Shown here in pieces: positions 32,068-43,850 of a stretch of DNA of 64,000 nt (position 1 is its first letter; every line of letters starts with the position of its first letter). Made by a program: the position numbers and the translations under genes. Under the pieces are notes generated by a model. It searched no databases, was not told the DNA's origin, and was given only the letters and a program-made list of their open reading frames with translations. The stretch spans positions 1 to 64,000 of the forward strand of contig LGRX02029036.1 of assembly GCA_001247695.2 (NCBI GenBank). Reading direction: 5' to 3'. This stretch comes from Cymbomonas tetramitiformis. Taxonomy: Eukaryota; Chlorophyta; Pyramimonadophyceae; Pyramimonadales; Pyramimonadaceae.

Positions 32068-32863
32068 TTAAGGCACTCTTTCTTCTGACCTTACCGCCCC
32101 CAGTAAAAAAAGGAACAACCCGAACATAAAGATCAAGTGATGTGTGGAGGAGCCACAGGAGAGGACCCGGTCGGTGACAAGAATGGGTGGGTGATATTCA
32201 CGCATTTGTCGCTTCCGTTTTTCTTTGTTAGCTTCATAATTTTCCTCGGCTTTCAACGTGCGCTTTTCCTTGTTTTGAATGTAATTCAACCGCATTTTTT
32301 TCCTGGCTGCGAAGTCTGTCGTCCACGTGATTAAGTGCTTTTTTTCCCCCTTCCGTTGCTGAGCGCGAATCTCTTGCTCCTCAAACCATGCTCGCTTTCG
32401 AGACAACTCGTTTTGGAACTGCATCTCCCGTAAACGTTTGGCATGCTCTTCCTGCTTGAGCGGCATGCGCGCATAGATTCTGCCGCTTCTTTCCTAAGCA
32501 CCTCATGGTCCTCCTCACTCATAGAGGCATTCAAACGGCCTGAACACTCAAAGTCATCTGGCAAATCCGGATATTTACCGCCAGGTTTGAAGTCTTCTGG
32601 CAAGATTGGCACCGTTGCTCCTGCTTGTGCTCCTGCTACCTCCCATGGCATGTAATTAACTCGACGCATATAACCTATAACGCGGTTCTCTTCAATTATC
32701 ACGCAATAGGTGCGTGACTTGTTTTGTGTGTCAAAGACTTGGTTCGAGCATTATGGGTGAGAGTGAAACTCACGTTGAAACAACTGCCAATGCTATGCTT
32801 CTCTTGCTAGAAAGCGCATGGCGGTATTTGGCGTACCTGCTGACACTTCCTTTCGAGCAGCTT
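32068..32863 (-). pseudogene. host gene split by Element II, downstream part
   Basis: This is the 3' part of a minus-strand gene interrupted by Element II. The exon remnant 32863-32837 ends at CAGCAG|GTACGCC. A 147-nt intron (32690-32836, acceptor TTGAAG) leads to an exon starting at 32689, encoding ENRVIGYMRRVNYMPWEVAG and an acidic PDLPDDFE stretch. Near 32,466-32,490 the frame breaks by one base and continues as a Lys/Glu-rich coiled coil (QEEHAKRLREMQFQNELSR, LKAEENYEANKEKRKRQ). I recognise no family. The missing 5' piece of the broken exon lies at 44,553-44,594, 11.7 kb away. The one-base shift fits decay after the insertion, or a sequencing error. Confidence 0.6.
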
Positions 32864-32897
32864 AACGACCATATCGCAAAAATGAGACACGCGGGCG
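32864..32897 (+). repeat. Element II left terminal inverted repeat
   Basis: Begins AACGACCATATCGC and is preceded by the GCTT duplication. It is followed by ATGAGAAAAAAATGAG, a partial echo of the TIR's own ATGAGA word. Confidence 0.9.
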
Positions 32898-33660
32898 TAA
32901 ATGAGAAAAAAATGAGAAAGCATTAAATTGTCTGCCAAATTGGTTTTTGGGGTTCTGAATGACAAATATTAGGGTTAATTTGAATAGTCCTTGAAGGAAT
33001 TTCGAAAAATCTGGTTTTTGACTCTTCAAAGTAGCCACGCGAGTCACGCGGGCGGCAAGAAAACGGGAAAGGTGGAAGTATCGTGTAAGGTGTGGAAAGT
33101 TATGATTTTGCCTTATGTTTGTGAACGAAATGTTAGATTTTTGCACTATTAGAATATGTAATATTTTGACATTTCCGAAAATGCAACTATTTGCTTACAT
33201 GGGAGAGATCCAGCAGATTTATGGCCCATTTTAGGGTGTTTGGAGGGTCACGTACTAAAATTCTTCTCATCGGGCGAAAGTGAGCAGCAAAGGAGATATT
33301 TTCAAAAGCTATTGTGCTGGAAAAGTTGTTCGGGAGTGAAACCAACCAGGGGTGATGCTCCCTCAGGCTTCATGTGACCCAACATGGGCATTCAGCGGGT
33401 AAATTTGCCCTGAACAGGCTATTCCAGCACGATTCTCGGCAGCTAAGAAGACCGGTTAACTGTATTATTTCGCGGGAAACATTAAAATACGTCAGAGGCA
33501 AAATATCCCGCGGCAGGTGTTCCTACAGGTGTGCTGCACATGGATATATCGGGGCGTCCAAGGTTCAGGGTTTTAGGGTATATGTTGGAGGAGTCGTAAC
33601 CGGAGGTCGTTTGCACACACCTGCGTTCGTGACATAGAACCACAACCCGCACCTTAGACT
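32898..33660. other. left subterminal region of Element II
   Basis: AT-rich and without a supported gene. Unlike the right side it shows no 163-bp tandem array, so the element's subterminal regions are asymmetric. Confidence 0.6.
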
Positions 33661-33672
33661 ACCTACACCAGT

Positions 33673-34173
33673 ATGGCCAATATTGGAATATTGCAGTATT
33701 GGATATGGCCTTTCGATACTTTTACGTTTCGCGACTGCCAGTTACAACAAGCCCAATGGGTTCCTGAAGACCCTTTAATTCTCCGCTTGTGGCAGCAAGC
33801 GCGGGAACAAGCAGAAGAAGACTGGGAGGACTTCGGGCAACATGCAGTTAATCTCAGGACCTATCACTGGTGGAGTTTTTGGCCGATGTACGTCCACGGC
33901 CGTAGATCCAGCGAAAGGTTCGGTGTGAGGCATCTCGTGTACTGGTATGAGGGCGGGTGGATCTACCACCGATACTCAGATTTGGAGTGGCGGGCCTGGC
34001 GAAATAGAAACCGCTACAGCGAAACAACGCACGGTGCCCTGACAGAGCTGGAAAGCGATCTGCTGCAAGAAGATGATAGGAGATGCGCAGTTTGCGGGCG
34101 TATGTTAAGAACCTGCACCCTGGCGCGCATATTTGATGCTAGCGCGTGCAATGAGGAGACGTATGCTTGGTAG
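33673..34173 (+). CDS. Element II small Trp/Tyr-rich protein, 166 aa
   Basis: An open frame from ATG 33673 gives a 166-residue protein, very rich in Trp, Tyr and Arg (NLRTYHWWSFWPMYVHGRR, DLEWRAWRNRNRYSE). It ends with a possible half zinc ribbon, CAVCGRMLRTC. It faces the 3' end of the transposase gene, which is convergent from the right. I recognise no family. Its position inside the TIRs makes it a likely accessory gene of the element. Confidence 0.55.
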   Translation: MANIGILQYWIWPFDTFTFRDCQLQQAQWVPEDPLILRLWQQAREQAEEDWEDFGQHAVNLRTYHWWSFWPMYVHGRRSSERFGVRHLVYWYEGGWIYHRYSDLEWRAWRNRNRYSETTHGALTELESDLLQEDDRRCAVCGRMLRTCTLARIFDASACNEETYAW

Positions 34174-34310
34174 CTAACACTTATGTCACGTGACTGTACA
34201 CAAATAAACCGTATATTTACATGTATGAAAAACAATAAGTTTCACGCCGTGTTGCCATTGTAATCTAGTGTGCGTGCCACGAGGAATGAATGAGGCTGTG
34301 TTGCTTACCT

Positions 34311-37300
34311 TCACCTGTCCAACGCCTCGGAGGCCAAGTTTTCCCTGGCCACCTTCAGAAGTTCTGCCTTTTCAGGTCCTCCTGGAACTCCGCCGACAGC
34401 AGGTTTGCCAGGAGGTTCGTCCCAGCAAGTCAGGATCTCGCTCGCATCGAAGTCGTACCAACCTGTCACTTTCGGAGCGGCTCTCCGGAAGGCGTTCTCC
34501 GCGAACAAGCTGTTCAAGTCAGAGAAGGTTTTGCTTGTTCTCCTCGTTCTCGGCATAAGCAGAGGCGCACATGGAAGCCAAAACCCCCACTTCACTCTGT
34601 TCGTGTTCAGATCCACCTCCAAGACCTCCACGAAATGCATGGGCATGGACACGGCGTTGTTCCCAGGCATGCGGATAGTAAAGCTGCAGCCGTCGTTGCC
34701 CGCGGCCACCGTAACTGCGAAACTTTTGCCCGCACTCTTCGCCAGCATGTCGATGGTGTAGTCCGTAGGAAGGTTACGGTAGGCCAACGGTATGTCGTCG
34801 TCCGGGTCGTCCGAGTCGTCCTCGTCGTCCTCGTCGTCCTCGTCGTCCTCGTCCATCGAGACGCCTGCGAACTGTCCAGTGGCCGCCTCCGGGCGATGCG
34901 CGTTCTCCACCTGCTCCGCAATCTGATTTGCATCCTCGAAAAAGCAATCGTCGTCAGGAGCGAAGCTGTCCGTTATAAGGGCGCCTGTCGGACCGATCAC
35001 AGAGGCCGCTCGGAATAGCACTCGTCCCTTTTCACGACCCCGCGCTTGTCGAGACTTCCCGGGTGGAGACTTGCTCCCTGGGGACGCCTTTGCCAATGGC
35101 GAACTGCGTGCACGCTTGTCGCTTGGAGCTCGTGCTTGATCTCCCTGTGGCGCTGCAGGAGCAGGGCATCCTCGGCCACCTGCGCCTGGCCCTCGTGCTG
35201 CCGGTGCCTGTGGTCGAGTAGGCATAGCTTCGTTGGTTTGCGGGCCTCGCGCAGCAGCTCCTTCTCGTCTTGCCTGTGTAGTGGCTGTTACAGCCTCGAG
35301 TGATGGCGCCGCCCGCGCAGCTCCGCCGGCTTCGGAAGTTCTTGCAGGCAAGGCCTGCTCCGTACCCGGCGACGCATCCTCCCCGGTTTCCTCACCTGTC
35401 GTCGCTCGGCTTTTTTTTCGAAGGACTCTGAGTTGTTCGTGGTGGGCCTTTCGGGCGACATCCGTCGCTTCAAATAAGGCCTTCGCCAACGGCTCCTTGA
35501 GTGGGCGTTCAGGAAGTTCAACTCCCAGGTGGTGCAACGCTGCTTTACACTCGGCCACCGTGTACCTGCAATGGCAGCCGACGCGTAAGACATACAGCTA
35601 AGACTCAGGTAGGCATAATACTTGCAAGACCTAACAATGAAATCGAGGTGCTCGCAACCGACCAACGGGACGAACCAAAAATCGACGGACTCGACGTCCC
35701 TCGCTTTCTCCACGCACTTGCGCACGATCTCTTGTGGAGGTTTCCGCGGAAGGTCCTTGCTTAACACGTTGCGACCATCGGATAACACTTCGAACTGTTC
35801 GGGCATCGTCCGTTCTGGCACCTCCTCCTGCACTGGCTTCTTGTGCCAGGCGTTCTCGTAAAGCTCCTTCAAATCCACAGGAGCCTGTGGGGTCGGCTTC
35901 GGTCCAGCCCAGACATCGTAGTCCTCGGCGGTCTTGGGCAAGGGAAAGTACCCGAGCAACGTGTCCAGCGTGTCACTTGGAATACGGTAGTGGATGTAGT
36001 CGCACATGCGACTGAAAGCAGTGCGAGTTTCCCTCTCTTCCTTCGGGTCTAGCGGCTTCACCCCTTCTAACGTGGGGCTGCTGTCGAAAGCTGGGTAAGT
36101 TTTCATTACCTCCAGGCCCTTACGGAGATCCTCATCCACTCCGTCAGGCATGTGGTTTGCGTATTGTTCTCCAAACTTGTACTTCAGCCGTGTAACACCA
36201 TCCACGTCCTTCTCGAAGTGCATCAGGTGTGTACGCCTGACTTTCCCAGAATAGCCTTCAAACTTTGGGTTTATGTGCGGCTCCAGCCAAGCCTTGAAGT
36301 CCAACTGTTGGCCTTGTACGTCCGTGATTTTGGTGAACTTCTTCACTGGCCAGCTTCGTAACCAGGCAATCCACGATTCCAGCGTCAACAGCCACACTCC
36401 AGATTTGCGCGCGTCTTTCCCAAATATGAACATCTTGATGAGTCCAAACCAACCGTCGCAGTCGTTATGGGTGTGCGCGACCATCAGACGGTGGAAGACA
36501 ACCACGTTGTAAATATTGTAGTGCACCAACAACGCACAAAACGCGAACGTGTTCTTGTTCCAGTTTTCTGAGCCACCATCCAGCTGCAAATGAAGCTCCT
36601 TCCGGAAGTAGCGCTTGCCCGCGCGACCTTGTGCGGTGTAGTGCAACAAGTTCCACAGTGTCGTGAGCAGCATGTTTGCACCCTTAGCCCCGCTCCAAGG
36701 GAGCCCAACGGAAAATAGAAGCAACGAGCCATGAAGTATCGTGAGCTGCAGGTGTAGGTTAAAGAAATGCTGTTTCTTCTCGCTGATGCCCTTAACTTGA
36801 TGCGGGGCATGCGGAACAACCGTGTTCTGATTTGCCGCGCCGTCCGCCGCTATGGAGTCGATCCGACCGTCGGGGTCAGAACCCTCCTTCCGCCTGAGGT
36901 CATAACACGTGCGTTGCAACCTGTGAATGTAGTCGTGTCGCGCGAAACGAGCAGAATAGGCGTCCCAGCGTGCAGGTTCGCGACCCTGTTGTCCAAGAAG
37001 CTGAGCCCTCTCTGCACCCAGATCGTCACATGTCGTGCAGATTCCGGACACCTCCACCTTCGCCCTTACCGTTATGTCTCGAGCCTTGAGCAGGTTTTTC
37101 ACGTATATTTTGAAGGTTTCAGCACATACTGCCCACTGGTCCTCTGTGTCGAACTTATACAAGTCGTACTGCACACCATAATCGATGGGTGGAATTTGGC
37201 GCGCACCACTTACCGGCATCCTCTGTGGTGCTCCTTTCAACATATTCGAATCCGCCCACTCGCGGAACACCTCCTCGTGGTAGGAAATCGTCGTCACCAC

Positions 37301-37711
37301 CGCCTTCGCCACAGGGAATGCAGTTGTTGCCGGTAGTTCCCCCTTCTCTTCAAGGATAAGTGCCTTATATCGCTGGTACGAGCTCCTGGGGAGCGCCCAC
37401 ACTGTTCTGAACGCCTCCTCGCAGATCTCCTTTTCGAAAAGCTTCAGGGTGCCAATAACACGCTCTCCAGACTCGCGCTTCACGATCGCTTTGCGCATAG
37501 TTGCCATAATGTAAGACTTGAACTCAGTTTGGCCCATGCGCTCCTTATGGTCCATATTGCCCTTGAATGTGCTGAACAAGAAACTGCAGTTCCGATCGCA
37601 CCCACAGCTGAAACCGCCCTCGCATAGTCCGGGAATATTGGACTGTGCAATTTGAAGAGTCTTCTGCTTTGACAATCTCCTGCCGCTGGAGTTGCTGCTA
37701 TTGCTGCTCAT
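34311..37711 (-). CDS. Element II transposase, DUF7869-like, 1114 aa
   Basis: Two exons, 37711-35622 and 35565-34311, are joined through a 56-nt intron (GTATTA...ATTGCAG) in phase 2 to give 1114 residues. The N terminus has a Cys cluster (CEGGFSCGCDRNC). The catalytic-like core contains AADGAANQN (Asp290), LHLQLDGGSENWNKN (Asp378) and VVFHRLMVAHTHNDCDGWFG (Asp419). This is the order and wording of the DUF7869-type domain found in transposon-derived proteins of many eukaryotes. The C-terminal exon is Ala/Pro/Lys-rich with an acidic run (repeated DDE) and ends in a globular-looking segment (VKWGFWLPCAPLLMPRTRR). It is transcribed away from the palindromic array. The transposase role comes from family resemblance plus the TIR setting. 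Confidence 0.78.
35566..35621 (-). other. 56-nt intron of the Element II transposase gene
   Basis: Donor CAA|GTATTATG and acceptor CCATTGCAG. Phase 2 on both sides gives SCKYTVAECKAAL across the junction. Without splicing, the first frame would run into unrelated sequence. Confidence 0.8.
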
Positions 37712-37779
37712 CTTGCGAGACGCGTACCGTTGTTATGCTGTTTCATATTTGAACGCTTACCTGATATGAGGGTCCTTGT

Positions 37780-38812
37780 TTCCTAGAACTTGGGCGGGGT
37801 TATGACCTTGACCGCCCAAGTTTTCTAGAACTTGGGCGGGGCGATGACAGTGACCGCCCAAGTTTTCGAGAACTTGGGCGGGGCGATGACCGTGACCGCC
37901 CAAGTTTTCGAGAACTTGGGCGGGGCGATGACAGTGACCGCCCAAGTTTTCGAGAACTTGGGCGGGGTTATGACCTTGACCGCCCAAGTTTTCTAGAACT
38001 TGGGCGGGGCGATGACAGTGACCGCCCAAGTTTTCGAGAACTTGGGCGGGGCGATGACCGTGACCGCCCAAGTTTTCGAGAACTTGGGCGGGGCGATGGC
38101 GGTGACCGCCCAAGTTTTCGAAACAGGCAGACGATGACCATGTTCCGCTTAAGTTTTCGAGAACTTGGGCGGGGCGATGGCGATGACCGCCCAAGTTTTC
38201 GAGAACTGGGCGGGGCGGTGGCATTGACCATGGATTTTCGAGAACTTGGGCGGGGCGATGACCGTGACCGCCCAGGATTTTCGAGAACTTGGGCGGGGCG
38301 ATGACATTGAGCCGCAAGTTTTCGAGAACTTGGGCAGAACTGACTTGACAGTGACCGCCCAAGTTTTCGAGAACTTGGGCGGGGCGATGACCGTGACCGC
38401 CCAAGTTTCGAGGGCTTGGGCGGGGCGATGACGATGACCGCCCAAAGTTTTCGAGAACTTAGGCGAACGTGGCATTGACCGCCCAAGTTTTCGAGAACGG
38501 GCGGGGCGATGACCGTGACCGCCCAAGTTTCGAGAACTTGGGCGGGGCGATAACGATGTGACCGCCCAAGTTTTCGAGAACTTGGGCCGGAACGATGGCG
38601 ATGACCGCCCAAGTTTTCGAGAACTTGGGCGGGAGCGATGGCTGATGACCGCCCAGAGTTTTCGGAACGGGCGGGGCGGTGGCGGTGACCGCCCAAGTTT
38701 CGAGAACTGGGCGGGGCGATGACCGTGACCGCCAAGTTTCACCGCCCAAGTTCTCGAGAACTTGGGCGGGGCGATGATAGTGACCGCCCAAGTTTTCGAA
38801 GACTTGGGCTGG
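37780..38812. repeat. 42-bp palindromic array between divergent Element II genes
   Basis: About 25 tandem copies of a 42-bp unit with core CCGCCCAAGTT-TTCGAG-AACTTGGGCGG, so every unit can form a hairpin; a spacer GCGATGACNGTGA separates them. Near 38,746 one copy is a perfect palindrome (AAGTTCTCGAGAACTT). A few copies are shortened. It lies between the start codons of the transposase (37711, -) and the partner gene (38866, +). It probably acts as a bidirectional control region or transposase-binding region. Confidence 0.93.
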
Positions 38813-38865
38813 GAGTTTCGCAGGGTTAAACAGAGCCCGTTGTGCAGCATACAAAACTTTTCGCA

Positions 38866-41800
38866 ATGTCATCTTTTCTACCGTCAATTGTAATAGGTCT
38901 TTTGGAGGAGGTGTTTCATAATGATGATAAACTTCTGGAAGATATCGAGCAGATTAAGAATGACGGCACGCAGTTGAAGACGGATTCGGCGGTGATAGCG
39001 CGGTGCGTCGGGAAGGAGAAGGCGGGTGTTGATAAGGCTGCGCTAGAAGATTTGGGCCTTTCCATCGGGACAAAACAAGAGCTCGCTGAGGTTGAATCCC
39101 TTAAGTTAGTAGACGAAGAAGGGTTTGGGTGTCTTCGGAAAGGTTGCCTGTTCAGCTTGCACTCGGAAGAGGCGTCGCGTCGGATGGTGGACATAGACAT
39201 AATGCGACGGTTCGATCGCTTAAAAAAGTTTGCGCACCTTGGACCGGAGACAGCGAGCACCAAAAGGCGAAAACGAAAACGGACTGGGAACGATTTGCCC
39301 ACCAGACCTGCGTGGATCTTCTGGAGGATATGAGGGATAGGGCAGCCGTGTCTGTCTCCTCTCAACCATCATCCCCAGGTACTGTTCGAAAACCTATTTT
39401 TCACTTTGGCGCGTCCTCCGTGTTCTTGATGGAACATCGCGTGTCCTCAGGTACGGATCCGGGAGCTGCGTTCGTCCGCACGCACCTCTGCAGCATCCTG
39501 AAAGAACCATCTGAAGCACCTCGCTTGCTTCGGGGGAACGATACGGACCGTGGGGAACTCGTTGCTTTCAATCTCGCCGCCGAGATTACGGAGGCCCCAA
39601 ACTATGTTTTGTGTGTTGTTGCTCACACAATAGAGGAAAACGAGAAGGTCATGGTCCGATATTTAGATTCTACGGGGTCAGGACACAGTCTTCTGGAGGT
39701 TGCTTTAGACGTGCAGAGCGACGTACACTACATCGTGCAGCCTGAAGGTCGCGAGGCTTTCAATCTGGGGCAGGGGATGTTGAGCCTGCTTCAGGATGCC
39801 CACAGTCGAAAGTTGGATGAGTCTGAACGGCAGGAACTTGACAGGTATTTCGACGAAATGACTTACGAGGACGCGGAGTTTGCGGTATATATGGGGCAAC
39901 AGTTGCCTGCCGGGTCGGCCTTCAGAGAAGTGGCGCTCATGACGAACGAGGAGATCGACACTGTGCACGATGGGTTACCGTATGGCTCGGGGAAACCAGA
40001 AACACCAGCTGCACCAACATTTATCCAATCAGCAACAGGGCATAATTGGGATCCGCACGGTAGGAGCCTTTATCGGATAAAGCTGCTGCAGAAGAAGTAC
40101 GAGCTTCTGCAGGACGGCGGTGACAACAGCGGACAGGGCAGCGCACATGCAAGCGAAACTACAGCCGTTGACGATCTCCGAACAGTCGCTGAATTGGGAT
40201 CCCAGCGTCGCGACAGCCTTGCACCCACTGACGTCTCGGATTTCGCTAAGACAGCGTCTGCAGCCTTGGACCAGGGGGACTTGGGGGAGACGGCGGTGTC
40301 CTCTGGCGAAGGCAGTGGTCCTACGTTGTTGAATCAGGTACCAGATGTCGTGGACCTCCCGGGCTTCATGTTGACTGGGTTGGACGAGGAGACCGATCAA
40401 GGGTGGGATCCCGTAGCGCTGGCACAAATGGTACTTCAAGACAACCCCCTTGCCAGCGAAGAACACGAGACGAGGGGTGCGGTGCCTGACCAGCGCATGC
40501 AGGTGATTGAAAATTGGACGTTGCAGGCGGCATACACCTACGCTGACCTGGTCCTGATGTTGCAGAACAGTGGCTGTGAAATCAGCGAGCCATTTGATTT
40601 TAACCAGACTCATACCCCGGAGATGATAGAAGTGCTTAAAGGTTCTGCAGCCTGCACGGACGCCACCGACCCTTCGACCTGGGAGCCCAAAAGCGATAAG
40701 GAGCCGGAGCCGCAACGATGGGGGTTTCTTCTGTCCTTCAAGCTGAAGAACAAAAGGCTGCAACCCGAGTTGGCGTTCGTTTCGACGGTGAAGACCATGT
40801 TGTACGAGATGCCAAAGGACTGTCCTTACGCGGACGCCATCCTTATATTGCATCCCCGACACGAATGCGAAGTTTTGGGTACTGTTCAAGAGGCACTATT
40901 TTTTTGTATCGAAAAGTTCCAGGAGGTGGAGGGTATTACGAGGATTGCACTGCCAGCAGGCCATGGTCCTATAGATAAGCTTCAAACCACGATAGCAGCC
41001 GACACGAAGACCAGCCCGAAATATCTCGACGCGCGTCTTTCCGAGGAAATGGGGAACAGCGGGGTGATTGTCAGTTTTCAGAGGTTTGTTCCTGATCAGC
41101 AGGTAAACAAGATACTGAACAAGAGCGGCATACTGGAGGGAAAGTCGATCATCCCAGCCTTCAAGGCTTCTCTGAAGTGCGAGCGGAACCTGGAGTTCCG
41201 GTTTGAAGTGGTGCAAGGGATGAGGGTGACCACCACCATGCACAAGGAGTTTGCAGGTGTCCACAGGTTCGTTTGCCTGACCATGAACCTGTCACTGACC
41301 CAACTTCATTTGTAACACATTCGTTTGTAGTACATAGTCAAGATATATGAATAAGGAGGTTGTTGGTGCCCACGCACAGGTTCGTTTGCCTGACATGGGT
41401 TGGCCAGTGGCACGCCACTTACATGGCGATAAACGGCAATCACCCCAAGCAGGGCGACGTTACTTGCACGATGTTCCAGGCTCCCGCTGTGTATGAGCGG
41501 AAGCTGGAGATGAAGCGAAAGGAGAAGTATGCCGGCGACTACCCGCACGTGCGAATAACAAAGAAGAGTGGCGCGAAGGCTTCTCTGACAGGCGTCGTCA
41601 CGCGCCTGGTGGAAGACAGGAAAGAGGGGCAGATAACTCCTTCTGAAATTCAGAAGGAGAACGAGCACTACAGGTTGTTCAATAAGGTCCTGGGGATGTT
41701 CTGGAAGAAGATCGAGGAAGCAGAGAAGCTGGGCAAAGAGGCTGGTGGGAAGTTTGAGGCTAGGAAGTGGTGCTTGGCGGGCAGCGTTTTCAATAAAAAC

Positions 41801-43430
41801 GCCCCTGCGCGAGTAGTGGGGAAGATCATCTTAGGCAACAAGGGCCAAACCGCCGTGTATGAGGATTTCCCGACTGGAAGCTCGCGGAAGGCGCCTTCCA
41901 CCCTGAAGACCACGACCCCTATCCCAGGCGGGAAGGGCAAAGCCCCGGTAGTGCGTGTACCTATGGATCTTGCCGAAGAGGATGACAGCAGCGACGAAGA
42001 CATGGGCGACGTCGGACGGCGAGGGGGGAAGAAGCAGCCTCCGCCGGAAGCAGTTGCCATGCATGTGGCTAAGCAGGTGAGTACGGAGTTTTGCTTGAGT
42101 TACAATCGTCTGTTTTTTTTGTTACAGCTTGGTACGTACTGACCGATGTTTTGTTACGCATGGACGGACCTCCGCAGAACGTGAAAGAGGGGGAGTTGAG
42201 GCGTGCCTTGCTCGCGGTGTCGGTGAACGACGAGACGCGGAGGCTGCAGAGCGTCGGTGACAAGCGGAAACGTGAAGAAAGCGAGCGGGACCTTAATGAG
42301 CTGAAGAAGGCCAAGGAAGCAGTGGAGGCCGAGAAGAAGAAGGCGGATGAGACACTGGCGAGCCTTCGAGAAGAGATGCAGAAGAAGGTGGAGGATGAAC
42401 GTCTGCGTGGGGAAAAACAGCTGGCTTCGGCCCTGTCTGCCGAGCGAGACGAAAGCCGTAAGACAGTGGAGCTCCTTACGACGAAGCACGCTGAAGCCCT
42501 GCAGATGCAGATGGCCGAGGGGAAGCAACGGGAGGAGACTCGTGCCAAGGAGCACCAGACAACATTGGGTTCATTCTGGTCAGGGCAGCAGGTCTTGCTG
42601 GAGGAGAACACGAAGGCGCAACAGGCTTTGCTGGAGGAGAACACGAAGGCGCTTACTTCTCGGGACTCGCTTTTGAAGGAGGCACAGGAGTCTTTCCAAA
42701 GGACCACTGCCGAGACTGCGAAAATGGCCCACGAGGCCCAGGCGAAGATGCTCGAAAATAATGCACTGGCCCAACAGAGGATGCTAGACAAGAACGCGGA
42801 CACCTTGAAGGAGATTAACAATCACCACGCCTCGGAGGCTGCAGCGATGAGGGAGATCCTGAAGACAGCCGTGCAGGTAGGAGCTAGTTGTTACGTTCAA
42901 GTTGTTTGTGTTTATTGTGGAGGAGGGAACTCTGGCTTGAGGTCCAGATTGAAAGACACGGAACTTGTAACTGGTGTGGGGGGGGGCGGTTGGTACGTCA
43001 CCGGTAACAGGCAGTAACAGCAGCAGGCCCGTTCGCCCAAATGTTCCAACTGGGCGGAGGAGGCTTTTACCCGGGAGCGCCAGCGCTCGGCGCAGTAGGA
43101 GGGTCACCTGCTTTAACGACGCCAACGGGCTCCAAAGTCCCGGGAGCCTCTCCTCCATCACGACCGGCGATGTTCGCTTCTCCACCACGACCAGGTCCGC
43201 AGTGGCCAGGTCAGTTCGACCTCACCCCGGCGGCGAAAGCTGACGCTGAGAAGATAGGAGAAAGCCTCTGGACAGACTTGAAGTGCGAGGACACGGACAA
43301 GAAACGGTCGGCGATCGCACAGTACAACGGGTACAAGGAGCTCGCCCAGCACCTGGAAGTGTCTGAACAAGTTCTGCGCGCCAAGGTGATTGTGCAAACG
43401 TTTGACCTGTACATGTCTGTTAGCAAATAG
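38866..43430 (+). CDS. Element II large coiled-coil partner protein, about 1405 aa, one frame break
   Basis: The gene starts at ATG 38866 (MSSFLPSIVIGLLEEVF) and has four exons: 38866-41266, 41380-42076, 42178-42876 and 43011-43430. Introns of 113, 101 and 134 nt keep phases consistent (2, 0, 0). Within the first exon the frame changes by -1 near 39,270-39,290, in CGAAAACGAAAACGG, as if one A were missing; both sides look strongly coding. The alternative, a 65-nt phase-0 intron 39091-39155, would discard good coding sequence. The protein has a mixed N-terminal 700 residues without a domain I know. A basic block follows, then a long Lys/Glu coiled coil (about 1040-1270, e.g. NELKKAKEAVEAEKKKADE) and a Pro/Gly-rich region before a folded-looking C terminus (YNGYKELAQHLEVSEQVL). 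Divergent pairing with the transposase suggests a co-mobilised partner. Confidence 0.6.
41267..41379 (+). other. 113-nt intron bounded by a direct repeat
   Basis: The intron starts inside CACAG|GTTCGTTTGCCTGA and ends just before a second copy of the same CACAG-GTTCGTTTGCCTGA sequence. The spliced product reads GVHRFVCLTWVGQW. The flanking repeat of about 20 bp spans both splice junctions, as expected if the intron arose by tandem duplication of an AGGT-containing exon segment. Confidence 0.7.
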
Positions 43431-43850
43431 GTAGGTATGCTTAATAAGCCAGCCAGCAAACGAACTGAGAGATCGCACCTGCACTGCCATCGTATATACC
43501 GGCCTGTACAATGAATAATACCGCGCCCGCAAGAAAACCCCTAACCCTGGGTGCTTTGACTGTTCAAATAAAGACTGTATATTTTCATAGCACCAACGTC
43601 TTATCTGGTAGCATTCTTCGTGCCTTTTGTCGGTTTTTGTTGTTTTTTTGTGCTACGCACACAGTTACAGTCTCGTGCAGACCTACACCCCCTAGATTTA
43701 AGGTTGGTGCCACCGCTTTTAACATTAAAGCCTCCCATTCTCGGGGTGTATGTAAGATATGAACAAAAGTTTCTTCAGACTCAGTTTGTTTGGAATGACT
43801 TTGACGTATCCAATATGAAAACATCGTCATTATCACCACTTTCAACAAAT
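43431..43850. other. 3' flank of the partner gene
   Basis: No further gene supported. A CAATAAAGAC-like AAATAAAGA near 43,566 could be a polyadenylation signal. Confidence 0.4.

Noticed and set aside
37780..38812. CRISPR-like array
   Set aside because: There are no unique spacers; unit and spacer are both repeated and palindromic, and the setting is eukaryotic.
37757..38887. Long open frames (215-255 codons) across the 42-bp array
   Set aside because: 42 is a multiple of three, so all frames stay open by periodicity; no start context and no non-repetitive domain.
39091..39155. 65-nt phase-0 intron in the Element II partner gene
   Set aside because: Splice sites and phase fit, but it would remove sequence with strong coding character and replace a good frame with a poor one; a one-base frame break near 39,280 fits better.
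41668..42821. Minus-strand frames of 130-250 codons opposite the coiled-coil gene
   Set aside because: They are complements of Lys/Glu-rich coding sequence (Ser/Phe/Leu-rich) with no domain of their own.
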